Shown here one piece after another: positions 51,782-60,034 of a stretch of DNA of 64,000 nucleotides. Source of the stretch: Eubacteriales bacterium. Lineage in GTDB: Bacteria > Bacillota > Clostridia > Acetivibrionales > JANLFN01. The position numbers and the translations under genes were made by a program. The DNA is taken from positions 109,638-173,637 of the forward strand of contig JANLFN010000008.1 of the NCBI GenBank assembly GCA_024655885.1, given 5' to 3'. The notes beneath the pieces are model-generated. The model was given only the letters and a program-made list of their open reading frames with translations. It did no database searches and was not told the DNA's origin. Positions within the stretch are counted from its first letter, which is position 1, and the number at the start of each line of letters is the position of its first letter.

Positions 51782-54700
51782 CTAAGCCCTCCTGTCACAT
51801 CTCAAGCATCTCATGGCTTCCGCCATTGCGTTAAGCTTATGGAATCCCACAGCTACCTCGTCGAAGCACTTTTTCCTCACATCCGGATCAAGGTATTTCA
51901 TGGGGAACCGCTCATGCTCAGTAATTTCCTTTTCGTCGGATGCCTTGGGAATGTCAATGGCTTCACCGGTATTGAGAACACCCTTGCCGCCGAGATACCG
52001 GTCTATTGCCTTGGCTGCATTTTTGCCGTCGGCGATGGCCGTTATGACTGTATCAGAGCCTCTGACCACGTCACCTCCGGCAAATACCCCTTTGATTCCG
52101 GTCATCATGGTATCCCTGTCGGTCACAAAAGTACCCCATTGGGTTACCTCCACCTCATCCTTGTTTATGAAAGGCAGGTCCGAGTACTGGCTTACTGCCG
52201 GAATAACCATGTCAACGTCAAGGACGAATTCCGACCCGGCAGCAACCTCCGGCTTTCTTCTCCCGCTGTCATCGAATCCCTTCAATTCCATTTTTACGCA
52301 TTCCACCGCTCTGACCCTGTCTTCTCCTATAAAGCGTATGGGAGCCACAAGGGGCATGATCTCAATGCCTTCCTCCAACGCATCCCTGACCTCTCTCGGG
52401 TCGGCGGGCATATCCTCTACAAGCCTCCTGTACAAGATGACAACCCTCCCTGCCCCAAGCCTTACTGCAGTCCTGGCCGCATCCACGGCCGTGTTGCCTC
52501 CTCCGATTACGGCAACCGTGCCCTCAACCCTTACATCTCTTCCTAAGTTTATATCCCTGAGAAAATCAAGCCCGTAATAGACACCCCTCATTTCCTCTCC
52601 GGGAATATTGATCCTGTTTGAAAATTGGGTGCCTGTGGCGATATAGATTGCCTGATATTTGTCCTGCAGCTGGGAAAAGGGGATATCCTTCCCTACTTCG
52701 GTATTCAGGTGGATTTTCACTCCGGCCTTTTCAATAAGCTTTATCTCATGCTGTAAAACATTTTTAGGGAGCCTGTATTCGGGTATTCCGAAAGCCAGTA
52801 CGCCCCCTGCCACGGATTGTGCTTCATACACATCCACATCGTAGCCCAGCCTTGCAAGATAGTAGCCGCAGGTCAGCCCTGACGGTCCTGCCCCGATAAT
52901 GCCCACTTTCTTGCCTTTCACGGGAAAAACCAGGTCCATATACGGCTCTTCATCCTTTAAAACATAATCCGCCGCATATCTTTTCAAATCCGCAATGGAA
53001 ATAGGCTCATCCAGCTGTCCCCTCCGGCACTTGCTTTCGCAGGGATGGGTGCACACCCTTCCGCATACGGCAGGGAAAGGATTTTCCTTCCTGATCAGGT
53101 TATAGGCATCCCTCATTCTCCCTGCCGCAATCAGGGCCACATAGCCCGGGACATTAACCCCTGCGGGACAGGCATTCTCGCAGGGTGAAATAAACAGGTC
53201 CGCACACACCCCGGCTCTGCAGTACTTGTACTTAATGTGTTCTTCATACTCGTCCCTGAAATTTTTAATCATGCTCAGCACGGGATTGGGTGCCGTCTGT
53301 CCCAGTCCGCACAATGCCGTATCCTTTATAATCCCGCCCAATTCTTCCAGGATCTCTATATCCCCTTCCTGCCCTTGGCCTTTTGCAATCCTTTCAAGGA
53401 TTTCCAGCATCCTTTTGGTCCCCAGCCGGCAGGGAGTGCATTTGCCGCAGGACTCATCCTGTACGAATTCCATGAAGAACCTGGCCATGTCTACCATACA
53501 GGTGTCTTCATCCATGCTGATCATTCCGCCGGAACCCATGACGGCACCCAGGCCGGCAAGGGAATCATAGTCTACAGGCGTGTTCAAGTGCTTCCTGGTG
53601 ATGCACCCGCCCGAGGGACCACCGGTCTGTACCGCTTTAAACTCCTTGTTCTTTGGAATTCCTCCGCCGATATCGAAGATGATGTCTCCCAAGGTCGCAC
53701 CCATGGGCACTTCCACAATCCCCGTATTGTTGATATCTCCGGCCAGGGCAAAAACCTTGGTCCCCTTGCTTCCGTCGGTTCCGATGGCTGCAAACCAGCT
53801 GCTGCCGTTGAGGATTACCGGAGGGATGTTGGCAAAGGTCTCAACGTTGTTAATTATGGTAGGTTTGCCAAACAAGCCCCTCTGAAAAGGGAAAGGCGGC
53901 TTCTGTCTCGGCTCCCCCCGCTGCCCTTCAATGGAAGCCATCAAGGCGGTCTCCTCCCCACAGACAAAAGCTCCCGCCCCAATCCTCACTTCGATATCGA
54001 ACTCAAAACCGCTCCCTAAGATGTTCCTGCCCAGCAAGCCCGCTTCCCTGGCTTTCATTATAGCTGTGCCAAGCCTCTCCACAGCCAGGGGGTATTCAGC
54101 CCTGACATATACATATCCTTTGGATGCACCAATGGCATACCCTGCAATCATCATTCCCTCAATGACCGAATGGGGGTCGCCTTCAAGAATGCTCCTGTCC
54201 ATGAATGCACCGGGATCTCCTTCGTCCGCGTTGCACACGATATATTTTCCCTCTCCACGGGCCTTCATCCCCGCTTCCCATTTGACGCCTGTGGGAAAAC
54301 CGCCGCCCCCCCGGCCTCTTAAACCCGATTTTTTGACCTCCTCCACCACGTCCTCCGGTGAAAAGTCCTTCAAAACCTTGGCCACAGCCATATACCCATT
54401 CTTTGAAATATATTCGTCAAGGGAGGAATAGTCGATGGTTCCACAGTTCCTCAATGCAATTTTCACTTGCTTGGTAAAATAGGGTATGTCCTTGATTAAG
54501 GGAATGTGCCGACCTGTTTTTTTATCAAGATATGTATTCTCCAGTTTGATTTGACCCTCCTGCAAATGGGATCGGATTATAGAAGGTATGTCTTTAGGCT
54601 TCAGTTTTGTATAAAGGACTCCCTGGGGCATAACAATCATCACCGGCCCCAGATCACAGGTACCCATACATCCCGTTTCCACAACACAAGTCCGGTCTCT

Positions 54701-54880
54701 TAACCCGGTTCCGGTCAGGGTTTCAATTAATGCGTCCCTGACTCCCTGGCAGTTAGAGGATATACAGCCGGCGCCGGAACATACTAGAATTTTCCATCTG
54801 TATTCGGCATTTTTCCGCCTGTAGGCGTCTTTTCTTTCGGATAAATCCTCCATATTTTTGATGCGCAACCCTGCGTCCAC
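51782..54880 (-). CDS. hydB: HydB/NuoF-like subunit fused to GltD/NfnB-like flavoprotein
   Basis: About 1,032 residues; residue numbers here count from GTG 54889. Residues 35-110 form a thioredoxin-like [2Fe-2S] domain (C37, C42, C74, C78). The NuoF core (130-545) has the FMN/NADH site GRGGGGFPTG (192-201) and SCGKCTPCRLG. Where HydB normally ends in ferredoxin clusters, a GltD/NfnB-type module follows: cysteines 570-621 for two Fe-S clusters, FAD motif GAGPSG near 667, a second nucleotide motif GGGNTAVD near 797, and CLRCD at the end. The start is GTG; 54880 has GAGGGG 8 bases upstream, and GTG 54889 overlaps it. Confidence 0.92.
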   Translation of the reverse strand: MDAGLRIKNMEDLSERKDAYRRKNAEYRWKILVCSGAGCISSNCQGVRDALIETLTGTGLRDRTCVVETGCMGTCDLGPVMIVMPQGVLYTKLKPKDIPSIIRSHLQEGQIKLENTYLDKKTGRHIPLIKDIPYFTKQVKIALRNCGTIDYSSLDEYISKNGYMAVAKVLKDFSPEDVVEEVKKSGLRGRGGGGFPTGVKWEAGMKARGEGKYIVCNADEGDPGAFMDRSILEGDPHSVIEGMMIAGYAIGASKGYVYVRAEYPLAVERLGTAIMKAREAGLLGRNILGSGFEFDIEVRIGAGAFVCGEETALMASIEGQRGEPRQKPPFPFQRGLFGKPTIINNVETFANIPPVILNGSSWFAAIGTDGSKGTKVFALAGDINNTGIVEVPMGATLGDIIFDIGGGIPKNKEFKAVQTGGPSGGCITRKHLNTPVDYDSLAGLGAVMGSGGMISMDEDTCMVDMARFFMEFVQDESCGKCTPCRLGTKRMLEILERIAKGQGQEGDIEILEELGGIIKDTALCGLGQTAPNPVLSMIKNFRDEYEEHIKYKYCRAGVCADLFISPCENACPAGVNVPGYVALIAAGRMRDAYNLIRKENPFPAVCGRVCTHPCESKCRRGQLDEPISIADLKRYAADYVLKDEEPYMDLVFPVKGKKVGIIGAGPSGLTCGYYLARLGYDVDVYEAQSVAGGVLAFGIPEYRLPKNVLQHEIKLIEKAGVKIHLNTEVGKDIPFSQLQDKYQAIYIATGTQFSNRINIPGEEMRGVYYGLDFLRDINLGRDVRVEGTVAVIGGGNTAVDAARTAVRLGAGRVVILYRRLVEDMPADPREVRDALEEGIEIMPLVAPIRFIGEDRVRAVECVKMELKGFDDSGRRKPEVAAGSEFVLDVDMVIPAVSQYSDLPFINKDEVEVTQWGTFVTDRDTMMTGIKGVFAGGDVVRGSDTVITAIADGKNAAKAIDRYLGGKGVLNTGEAIDIPKASDEKEITEHERFPMKYLDPDVRKKCFDEVAVGFHKLNAMAEAMRCLRCDRRA

Positions 54881-54904
54881 ATTTTTCACCCCTCTTCCAG
54901 CAAA

Positions 54905-55405
54905 TCAATAGTATTCCTTTAATATTGCCTGCAGCTTGTCAGGATTAACCTGTTTGTAGACTTTGTCGTTGATCGTAATGGCGGGGGCCAGGCCGCAAGC
55001 CCCAATACACCTCATCACCTCCAGGGTAAACTTGCCGTCGGAAGTTGTATCCCCCACATCGATTTCCAGCAGCTCCTTAAGCCTCTCAATGATTTTTTTT
55101 CCCCCCCGTACATAGCATGCTGTACCAAGGCACACCCGTATGGTATTTTCACCCTTAGGCTTGGTGGAAAAGAAGGAGTAGAAAGTCACGACCCCCGACA
55201 CCTGGGAAAGAGGAATACCCGTCTTGTCGGCAATGAAGCACTGCAGTTCAAGCGGTAAATAACCGTATATCCCCTGGGCCATGTGAAGGATTTGTATCAG
55301 GCTGCCTTCCTTCATTTTATATTCGTCAATCACTTCAGCAATTCTTGTGAGCTTCTCCTCTTCCGTTTCCTTCTTGCAAGCGCATTGTTCTTTTACTTTA
55401 CTCAT
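54905..55405 (-). CDS. hydC: HydC/NuoE-like [2Fe-2S] hydrogenase subunit
   Basis: A 166-residue NuoE-type protein. The thioredoxin-like fold holds one [2Fe-2S] cluster with C92, C97, C133 and C137 in VCLGTAC and RCIGACG. The N-terminal 17 residues are Cys/Lys/Glu-rich and probably disordered. It passes electrons between HydB and HydA. It is the first gene of hydCBA; AAGGAGG lies before the ATG. A Rex-like operator overlaps the promoter 25-60 bases upstream. Confidence 0.95.
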   Translation of the reverse strand: MSKVKEQCACKKETEEEKLTRIAEVIDEYKMKEGSLIQILHMAQGIYGYLPLELQCFIADKTGIPLSQVSGVVTFYSFFSTKPKGENTIRVCLGTACYVRGGKKIIERLKELLEIDVGDTTSDGKFTLEVMRCIGACGLAPAITINDKVYKQVNPDKLQAILKEYY

Positions 55406-55430
55406 CTAATCCCTCCTTAAAGGCATTTTT

Positions 55431-55459
55431 GTTATAGGAAACATTTGTTAGTTTTTTAA
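55431..55459 (-). promoter_or_regulatory. Promoter of the hydCBA operon
   Basis: On the minus strand TTAAAA (55454-55459) and TATAAC (55431-55436) are 17 bases apart. The -35 lies inside the Rex-like palindrome. Confidence 0.55.
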
Positions 55460-55462
55460 CAA
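55445..55462. promoter_or_regulatory. Rex-like redox operator
   Basis: TTGTTAGTTTTTTAACAA matches the clostridial Rex consensus TTGTTAANNNNTTAACAA with one change (G at position 7). It covers the -35 of the hydrogenase promoter, the expected position for repression when NADH/NAD+ is low. Confidence 0.75.
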
Positions 55463-55660
55463 TTTGACTTACATTTATCTTTCGTTTTTATGTATTAATT
55501 TTTGTGCATTGTTTGGAGTTATGTGTGACATACCGGAGTTTTAAATTTATGAAATAATAAATTTTTGTATATTTTTATATACATTTTATCATTTTCCGTT
55601 TATTTTTACAATAAAAAAGAAATTGCACAAATTGTCTGTGCTTATGTATTGAAAGAGCCC

Positions 55661-55921
55661 TTATCGGTAGCCCTTTCCCTCCACAAATCGGCTTTCAAGC
55701 CCGGAAGCCTCCAAGACCTTGGACATGATCTCATTCTTAATATCCTGCACAGATCCGTCAAGGCCGAAAACGTCTTTGATCTCGTTTATCTTGCTGTCGG
55801 TGAGCTCCTCAAGCTCAATGTCCATATATTTCTCCCCGCAGCACAGCCTAAAGGCGCCCCTATAACTGTAGTAATCCTCTGTAATGCTTAAACCTACTAC
55901 CTGTAAGTTCCTGTCCGACAT
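55661..55921 (-). CDS. Small protein of unknown function downstream of sdpI
   Basis: An 86-residue acidic protein that I do not recognise. It begins NLQVVGLSITEDYYSYRGAFRLCCGEKYMDIELEEL, suggesting a beta strand pair with a paired cysteine, and the C-terminal half is helical. GAGGGGGT lies 6 bases before ATG 55921; an ATG at 55927 touches it. A sigma-A-like promoter is visible upstream at 55975-56002, so it is probably transcribed alone, toward the hydrogenase operon's upstream region. Confidence 0.6.
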   Translation of the reverse strand: MSDRNLQVVGLSITEDYYSYRGAFRLCCGEKYMDIELEELTDSKINEIKDVFGLDGSVQDIKNEIMSKVLEASGLESRFVEGKGYR

Positions 55922-55974
55922 ACTCATACCCCCTCATAACATTTATCCTGTCCAACTCTTTATTGTAGTCTGTC

Positions 55975-56002
55975 AGAATAAAATTGCAGTGAGCACAGTC
56001 AA
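55975..56002 (-). promoter_or_regulatory. Probable promoter of the 86-residue protein gene
   Basis: On the minus strand TTGACT (55997-56002) and TATTCT (55975-55980) are 16 bases apart, about 54 bases upstream of the start. Confidence 0.5.
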
Positions 56003-56278
56003 GTAATTGTCGATTCAATATGCATTATTTTTTGTACATTAGAATTACATGCAGCCTTTGGCGAAAGAAAGGCAATTCTGCAACTCTGTAGCTATAGTAC
56101 TTCAATATGGCTATTTATGCGGATTATCAGGATTGTTACCATTTTTTCTGAAGATGTGATATTATTATAACACAGATTGGATTATTTTAACATTATTTTT
56201 TCATGTATTTTTTTTAGTACATTTTTAAATTGTTTTTTCAATCCCATTTTCGTAATCTGTTCTTTAAACAGCAGGTCA
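56003..56278. other. AT-rich gap without a supported gene
   Basis: Apart from short A/T runs and one AT-rich mini-ORF without a ribosome site, nothing is seen here. Confidence 0.4.
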
Positions 56279-56950
56279 TCAAGCCCTCTGCTTCACATAA
56301 CTCAAATAGGAATAAACCATAGGTTCAAAGGCTGCAAAAATAATCACGCCAAAGTAGGCATATGCACTGGCCGTACCGGGTATAAAAGCGAGTACCGACA
56401 TGGCCAGCCCTGCGGCAAACCACACCATTCCCCCATGCCTGTGGGTGGCAAACCAGATATCTTCACTGTTAATCGTCCAGGGAGTTTTGATCCCCACAAA
56501 ATAGTTGTGTTTAACCTTGGGCATGAGATTGCCTATCACCATGATCATAATTCCCACCAGCAGCTTCACAATATAGTCCACAGGAATAGAAGCAAGCCCC
56601 AGGCAAATGAGAAGGACCACGGCATTGATTATTCCGAAAACCACCACAAAGCAAACCCTCATCCAGTAATATGCCCCGCTGAATTTTTCATAATTTTCTC
56701 TGCGAGGGTCAAGCCTGGGCAGAATACCCATTAACAGCGGAAGCAGCAGGCAAATCGCAGGCAATATAAATGCCCCCGGAAATTTTGCTCCTATTCTGTC
56801 CACCTGTCCCAGAGCATTCCAATGAAGAGGTATTTCATCCGGGAGAAAAGGATAAACGGCAGCAGACATCAGCATGGGAACAGCCGCCAACCCCCAGAGG
56901 ATCCATATTCTGACCTTATTGTTCTTCTTACTGTCCTTCACTTTTCGCAT
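56279..56950 (-). CDS. sdpI: SdpI-like immunity/membrane protein (DUF1648)
   Basis: A 223-residue membrane protein with six hydrophobic segments. The N-terminal DUF1648 region has YPFLPDEIPLHWNALGQVDRIG; the C-terminal SdpI region has VGIKTPWTINSEDIWFATHRHGG. In B. subtilis SdpI protects against the SdpC toxin and relays its presence to SdpR. Here no sdpABC toxin genes are seen, as is common. The ATG lies inside the 3' end of sdpR (23-base overlap) with AAAGGGG just upstream. Confidence 0.9.
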   Translation of the reverse strand: MRKVKDSKKNNKVRIWILWGLAAVPMLMSAAVYPFLPDEIPLHWNALGQVDRIGAKFPGAFILPAICLLLPLLMGILPRLDPRRENYEKFSGAYYWMRVCFVVVFGIINAVVLLICLGLASIPVDYIVKLLVGIMIMVIGNLMPKVKHNYFVGIKTPWTINSEDIWFATHRHGGMVWFAAGLAMSVLAFIPGTASAYAYFGVIIFAAFEPMVYSYLSYVKQRA

Positions 56951-57209
56951 CCCCTTTCAAACTTAATAGCCACATCATGATTTCCTCGATCACGGATGAG
57001 TTCAACTCGTAATAAATGTATTTTCCCCTGCGTTTATCCACTACCAGGTTTGATTCCTTTAAAACGGCCAAATGGTGAGATACTGTAGCGTTTGTCATGG
57101 AAAACCGGGCAGCGATGTCCCCAGCCGTCATGCTTCCGTTTCTTAAAAGCATCAGGATCTCTCTCCGGGTCCCATCCGATAAAGCCCTAAAGGTTTCATG
57201 GTATCCCAT
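56928..57209 (-). CDS. sdpR: ArsR/SdpR-family repressor
   Basis: A 93-residue winged-helix repressor with the helix-turn-helix MTAGDIAARFSMTNATVSHHLAVLKESNLV and wing DKRRGKYIYYEL. No metal-binding ELCVCDL motif is present, so it is SdpR-type rather than a metal sensor. GGAGG 5 bases before ATG 57209 sets the start; a frame extension to 57263 covers the promoter and operator. Twin palindromes flank the promoter, fitting autorepression of sdpRI. Confidence 0.9.
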   Translation of the reverse strand: MGYHETFRALSDGTRREILMLLRNGSMTAGDIAARFSMTNATVSHHLAVLKESNLVVDKRRGKYIYYELNSSVIEEIMMWLLSLKGDAKSEGQ

Positions 57210-57222
57210 ACAGTCCTCCAAT

Positions 57223-57246
57223 ACATTTAGACGTCTATCTAAATGT
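57223..57246. promoter_or_regulatory. SdpR operator 1
   Basis: ACATTTAGA and TCTAAATGT form a perfect 9-bp inverted repeat (10 bp with the next pair) around 6 bases. It abuts the -10 and covers the presumed transcription start. Confidence 0.75.
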
Positions 57247-57275
57247 AGAATATCATTTTTCACCCGTTATGTCAA
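57247..57275 (-). promoter_or_regulatory. Promoter of sdpRI
   Basis: On the minus strand a perfect TTGACA (57270-57275) and TATTCT (57247-57252) are 17 bases apart, between the two operators. Confidence 0.75.
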
Positions 57276-57280
57276 TGCAC

Positions 57281-57300
57281 ATTTAGATAAATATCTAAAT
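57281..57300. promoter_or_regulatory. SdpR operator 2
   Basis: ATTTAGATA and TATCTAAAT are perfect arms with 2 bases between, just upstream of the -35. It shares ATTTAGA...TCTAAAT with operator 1; the centres are 56 bases apart. Confidence 0.75.
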
Positions 57301-57460
57301 ATAAAATAATAGAAGGGCACACCTTGACGAACAAGGAATTTGCATAATTTCCCATAACCTGCCTGGATGAGGTGAGAGATACCCGGGCAAAGACGGTTAT
57401 GGGGATCTGGCTGCTCAAAAACATTTGAGAGCGCAGCAGCCTGTGAACCGGGTTGCTGGC

Positions 57461-57490
57461 AAAAAAACATTACCGCCGCCGGCAGTAATG
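57461..57490 (-). terminator. Terminator after the M24 peptidase gene
   Basis: On the minus strand CATTAC (57485-57490 complement) and GTAATG enclose a GC-rich upper stem, followed by seven T (57461-57467). The rest of 57301-57605 has no supported gene; a hairpin CTCAAA/TTTGAG lies at 57415-57430. Confidence 0.8.
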
Positions 57491-57605
57491 GTATGCCCCG
57501 CCATTTCCCCCTTTGGCGTTTCACTGCCTGCTCCGGATGGTCCGGGAACCGAAAAAGCAGTCCATTGAGGTCTATGGGGTTCTTTAAAAAATTTCTTCAC
57601 AGTGT

Positions 57606-58799
57606 TCAATATACGGGAATGAGCCCGGGATTTTCCCCGGTAATGCTGCGGCCTCCCTGGGGAGTAACCAGGAAGGTATTCTCTATACCTACCATGCCAG
57701 TGCCTTCAATCCCTTTCTTGGGCTCAAGGGCGAAGGCCATTCCCTCCTGAAGGGGGTCAAAAAAGCCTTCGGCAATAACAGGCCATTCATCCACCTGCAA
57801 ACCGATTCCATGGCCAAGGAACTTCACCCTTCGGCTTCCAAAGCCCATGAAGTTATCCGCAAACCCGGCGTCAAGCCGGCTCATTATGGAATTGTATATT
57901 TGGGATGGAACCGCACCGAGTTTTAGCATGGAAGCCATTTCATCCTGTATGTCCACACATTTTAAATGCGCATCTATCGCTTGACGGGGAAGGGGTTGAC
58001 CAAACATGTAGGTCATGGTTTTATCGGTGTGATAGCCGTCTACTCCACATCCGATATCAATAAAAACCAGATCCCCCTTTTTGAGCTTGCGCTCACGGCT
58101 TCCCAACACCGGCACTGCCGGACTCATGCCGTAATTGCCTCCCGGCCCGTTAAAATATGTGGGATAAATGGAATTTTCGCCAAAGGAAACGTAGCCCAGC
58201 ACCATTTCAGTGTCAAACATTCCAAAGCGGGCCACCCCATGGTGTCCTTCCCGTATCATAAGGGAAAACAGCTCGGCGGCAAGCTCCGCTTCGCTCATGC
58301 CCTCCCTGAGCATTCCAGGCACACGGTCTTCCAGTACACGCCGGTGGATATCCCCGGATTGCTCCATCAAAGATAATTCATAGGGGCTTTTTACGGCTCT
58401 TACCGCAGCAATCTGCGCATCCGCCGGCTTGACCTCCTCAAAAGGGAAATACTTTTGAAACCGCCGGTACAGCGCCAGAGGCACTACTTCGGTTTCCATA
58501 TGGACGGTGCCGAAAATTTTCCCCATGGACTCTGCGGCATCGCGAAAGCTGTTCATGGGTTTTATCCTGGGAAACAGCGATTCTTCCAAAGCCCGTTCAC
58601 AGCTCCGGCGCACCCAGTAAACCGCTTCGTCATCCCTGGGGACCACCAGCATGCCCTCCTGCATGGTTCCTGTAAAGTAATACTGGTTTATTTTACTGAA
58701 AATAACGGCTGTTTTCCAGTCCCGGTCAGACTCCGTCATCTTGGCCCTAAAGCGGCTCATCCGTTTTTCCAGTTCGATAAAAGGTACTTGTCTTCTCAT
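57606..58799 (-). CDS. M24-family metallopeptidase (Xaa-Pro aminopeptidase-like)
   Basis: A 397-residue pita-bread-fold enzyme with an N-terminal creatinase-like domain (1-160). Metal ligands are in [14 protein letters not shown] (two Asp), GHGIG (His), LEPKKG (Glu) and GIENTF (Glu). It likely removes N-terminal residues next to proline, or hydrolyses a related substrate. The substrate pocket region is [18 protein letters not shown] see no good ribosome site before the ATG, which may mean a short leader or a later start. A strong terminator follows. Confidence 0.9.
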   Translation of the reverse strand: MRRQVPFIELEKRMSRFRAKMTESDRDWKTAVIFSKINQYYFTGTMQEGMLVVPRDDEAVYWVRRSCERALEESLFPRIKPMNSFRDAAESMGKIFGTVHMETEVVPLALYRRFQKYFPFEEVKPADAQIAAVRAVKSPYELSLMEQSGDIHRRVLEDRVPGMLREGMSEAELAAELFSLMIREGHHGVARFGMFDTEMVLGYVSFGENSIYPTYFNGPGGNYGMSPAVPVLGSRERKLKKGDLVFIDIGCGVDGYHTDKTMTYMFGQPLPRQAIDAHLKCVDIQDEMASMLKLGAVPSQIYNSIMSRLDAGFADNFMGFGSRRVKFLGHGIGLQVDEWPVIAEGFFDPLQEGMAFALEPKKGIEGTGMVGIENTFLVTPQGGRSITGENPGLIPVY

Positions 58800-58966
58800 G
58801 GTATTGGTATGATTTACAGTTTATGCCCGACAAATAATTGTGGATAATACCTACTGGGTTTGAAGCTTTTCCGGTAAATATTATCCCCTGTGACGGGCCC
58901 TAAACCGTGTGGCTCCTGTCTTATTATGCCGTACGAATAAAAAATAAAACAATCTGCCTCCCTGTT

Positions 58967-59035
58967 TTAACCTGCTTTTGACAGCATCGCTTTTACGCAT
59001 TCCCTGATGGTATTTACCTTGTATGGTCCTTCCAT
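58967..59035 (-). CDS. Possible 22-residue small ORF
   Basis: ATG 59035 follows AGGGG by 8 bases, just after the stop of the preceding gene, and codes an amphipathic helical peptide (MEGPYKVNTIRECVKAMLSK...). It might be a small protein or a decayed gene start. Low confidence. Confidence 0.25.
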   Translation of the reverse strand: MEGPYKVNTIRECVKAMLSKAG

Positions 59036-59046
59036 ACCCGCGTCCC

Positions 59047-59625
59047 CTATTTGTATTCCGCTTCATCCGGGGTGATCTCGTTGTAGGGCATACAGATTAT
59101 CTCATTCACCCGGAGCCGTTTAAAATTCTGGGAAGAGGCGGCCTGCATGACCAGGGCCGTATCCGAACCCCGTCCGGTTCCCGCCATTACTACCACTTTC
59201 TCCCCACCGGCCAGCAAACCTGCATCCGTAGCCATAAGAGTTATCTCAAAGCATACCTTGATCCCCTGGCAAAAGCACCTTAACAGGTTGGCCATAATTG
59301 TGGGAACACTTGTACCGTACAAGTTGTCCGTATGAAAAAGCATGGTTCCGAAATGCACTTCATGTCCGGATTCTTTTAGAGCTTTAACCAGATCCTGGGG
59401 GAACAGGTTTTCCTTTCTGTGGAAGTCGAACTGGTGAGGTATTACAATCAATTTAATCCCTCTGCCTTTGAAATAATCCATGGCTTTCCTGGCCGTGGCA
59501 CCGGTGGTGGAGGCAAGCACCAATTTCTTAATGCCCAGGGTGTCCAATCTTTCCCGGACCAGTTCAAATGTAACATCGGTATTTTCCTGTTTAATGCTTT
59601 CAAAATATACCACTTTGCGTTCCAT
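59047..59625 (-). CDS. Pyruvate kinase C-terminal (alpha/beta) domain protein
   Basis: A 192-residue stand-alone domain like the C-terminal regulatory domain of pyruvate kinase: LVLASTTGATARKAMDYF, IKLIVIPHQFDFHRK and VVVMAGTGRGSDTALVM. In pyruvate kinase it binds effectors; in free form the role is unknown. It may bind a small metabolite. ATG 59625 has AAAGGA upstream and is preferred over ATG 59646. It lies between the pot operon end and the peptidase, on the same strand, and is probably its own transcript. Confidence 0.8.
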   Translation of the reverse strand: MERKVVYFESIKQENTDVTFELVRERLDTLGIKKLVLASTTGATARKAMDYFKGRGIKLIVIPHQFDFHRKENLFPQDLVKALKESGHEVHFGTMLFHTDNLYGTSVPTIMANLLRCFCQGIKVCFEITLMATDAGLLAGGEKVVVMAGTGRGSDTALVMQAASSQNFKRLRVNEIICMPYNEITPDEAEYK

Positions 59626-59739
59626 ATCATGGTTTCTTCCTTTCATAAAACCTTCGTTCCATTTTCTCCCTCCATTTTACACCACGGCAGCCGCAATTCC
59701 AATAGTATTTCCAATGGGAGGATGGGAAGGGATTTTAAC

Positions 59740-60015
59740 TCAGTCGCTGTCCGCAGCTTCCAGCTTTCCACTAGATTTAAAGGCCTTTCTTCCCTTCATT
59801 TTTTTTATTCGGCTTTCATAAGAATTTCGGGACTTTGTCAAAATATCTATCCATTCTTTTCTGGAAAAAAGCTTCCCTTTCATGGTAAAATCATTAAGCA
59901 TTTCTTCATACCGTCCGGGATAATCGGTCCTGATAATATCCAACACGGTTTTTGGGCATTCCGTATCCTTCTTTTTATTTTTTCTCGACAGTTTCTGGCT
60001 TGTCAAATCATTCAT
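59740..60015 (-). CDS. Basic protein of unknown function after potD
   Basis: A 91-residue, Lys/Arg-rich, helical protein that I do not recognise. The core is TVLDIIRTDYPGRYEEMLNDF followed by RKEWIDIL and a basic tail. GAGAGG precedes ATG 60015; upstream in-frame codons (to 60099) lie within potD and are not preferred. It follows potD by 19 bases and may be the last gene of the polyamine operon, although its role there is unclear. Confidence 0.55.
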   Translation of the reverse strand: MNDLTSQKLSRKNKKKDTECPKTVLDIIRTDYPGRYEEMLNDFTMKGKLFSRKEWIDILTKSRNSYESRIKKMKGRKAFKSSGKLEAADSD

Positions 60016-60034
60016 AAATCCTCTCCAGGTATAT

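Noticed and set aside
56182..56247. 21-codon Lys-rich peptide after sdpI, possible toxin
   Set aside because: AT-rich sequence produces Lys codons by chance, and no ribosome site precedes the ATG.
57267..57524. 85-codon minus-strand ORF between sdpR and the peptidase
   Set aside because: It covers a strong terminator and an operator and shows no family signal.
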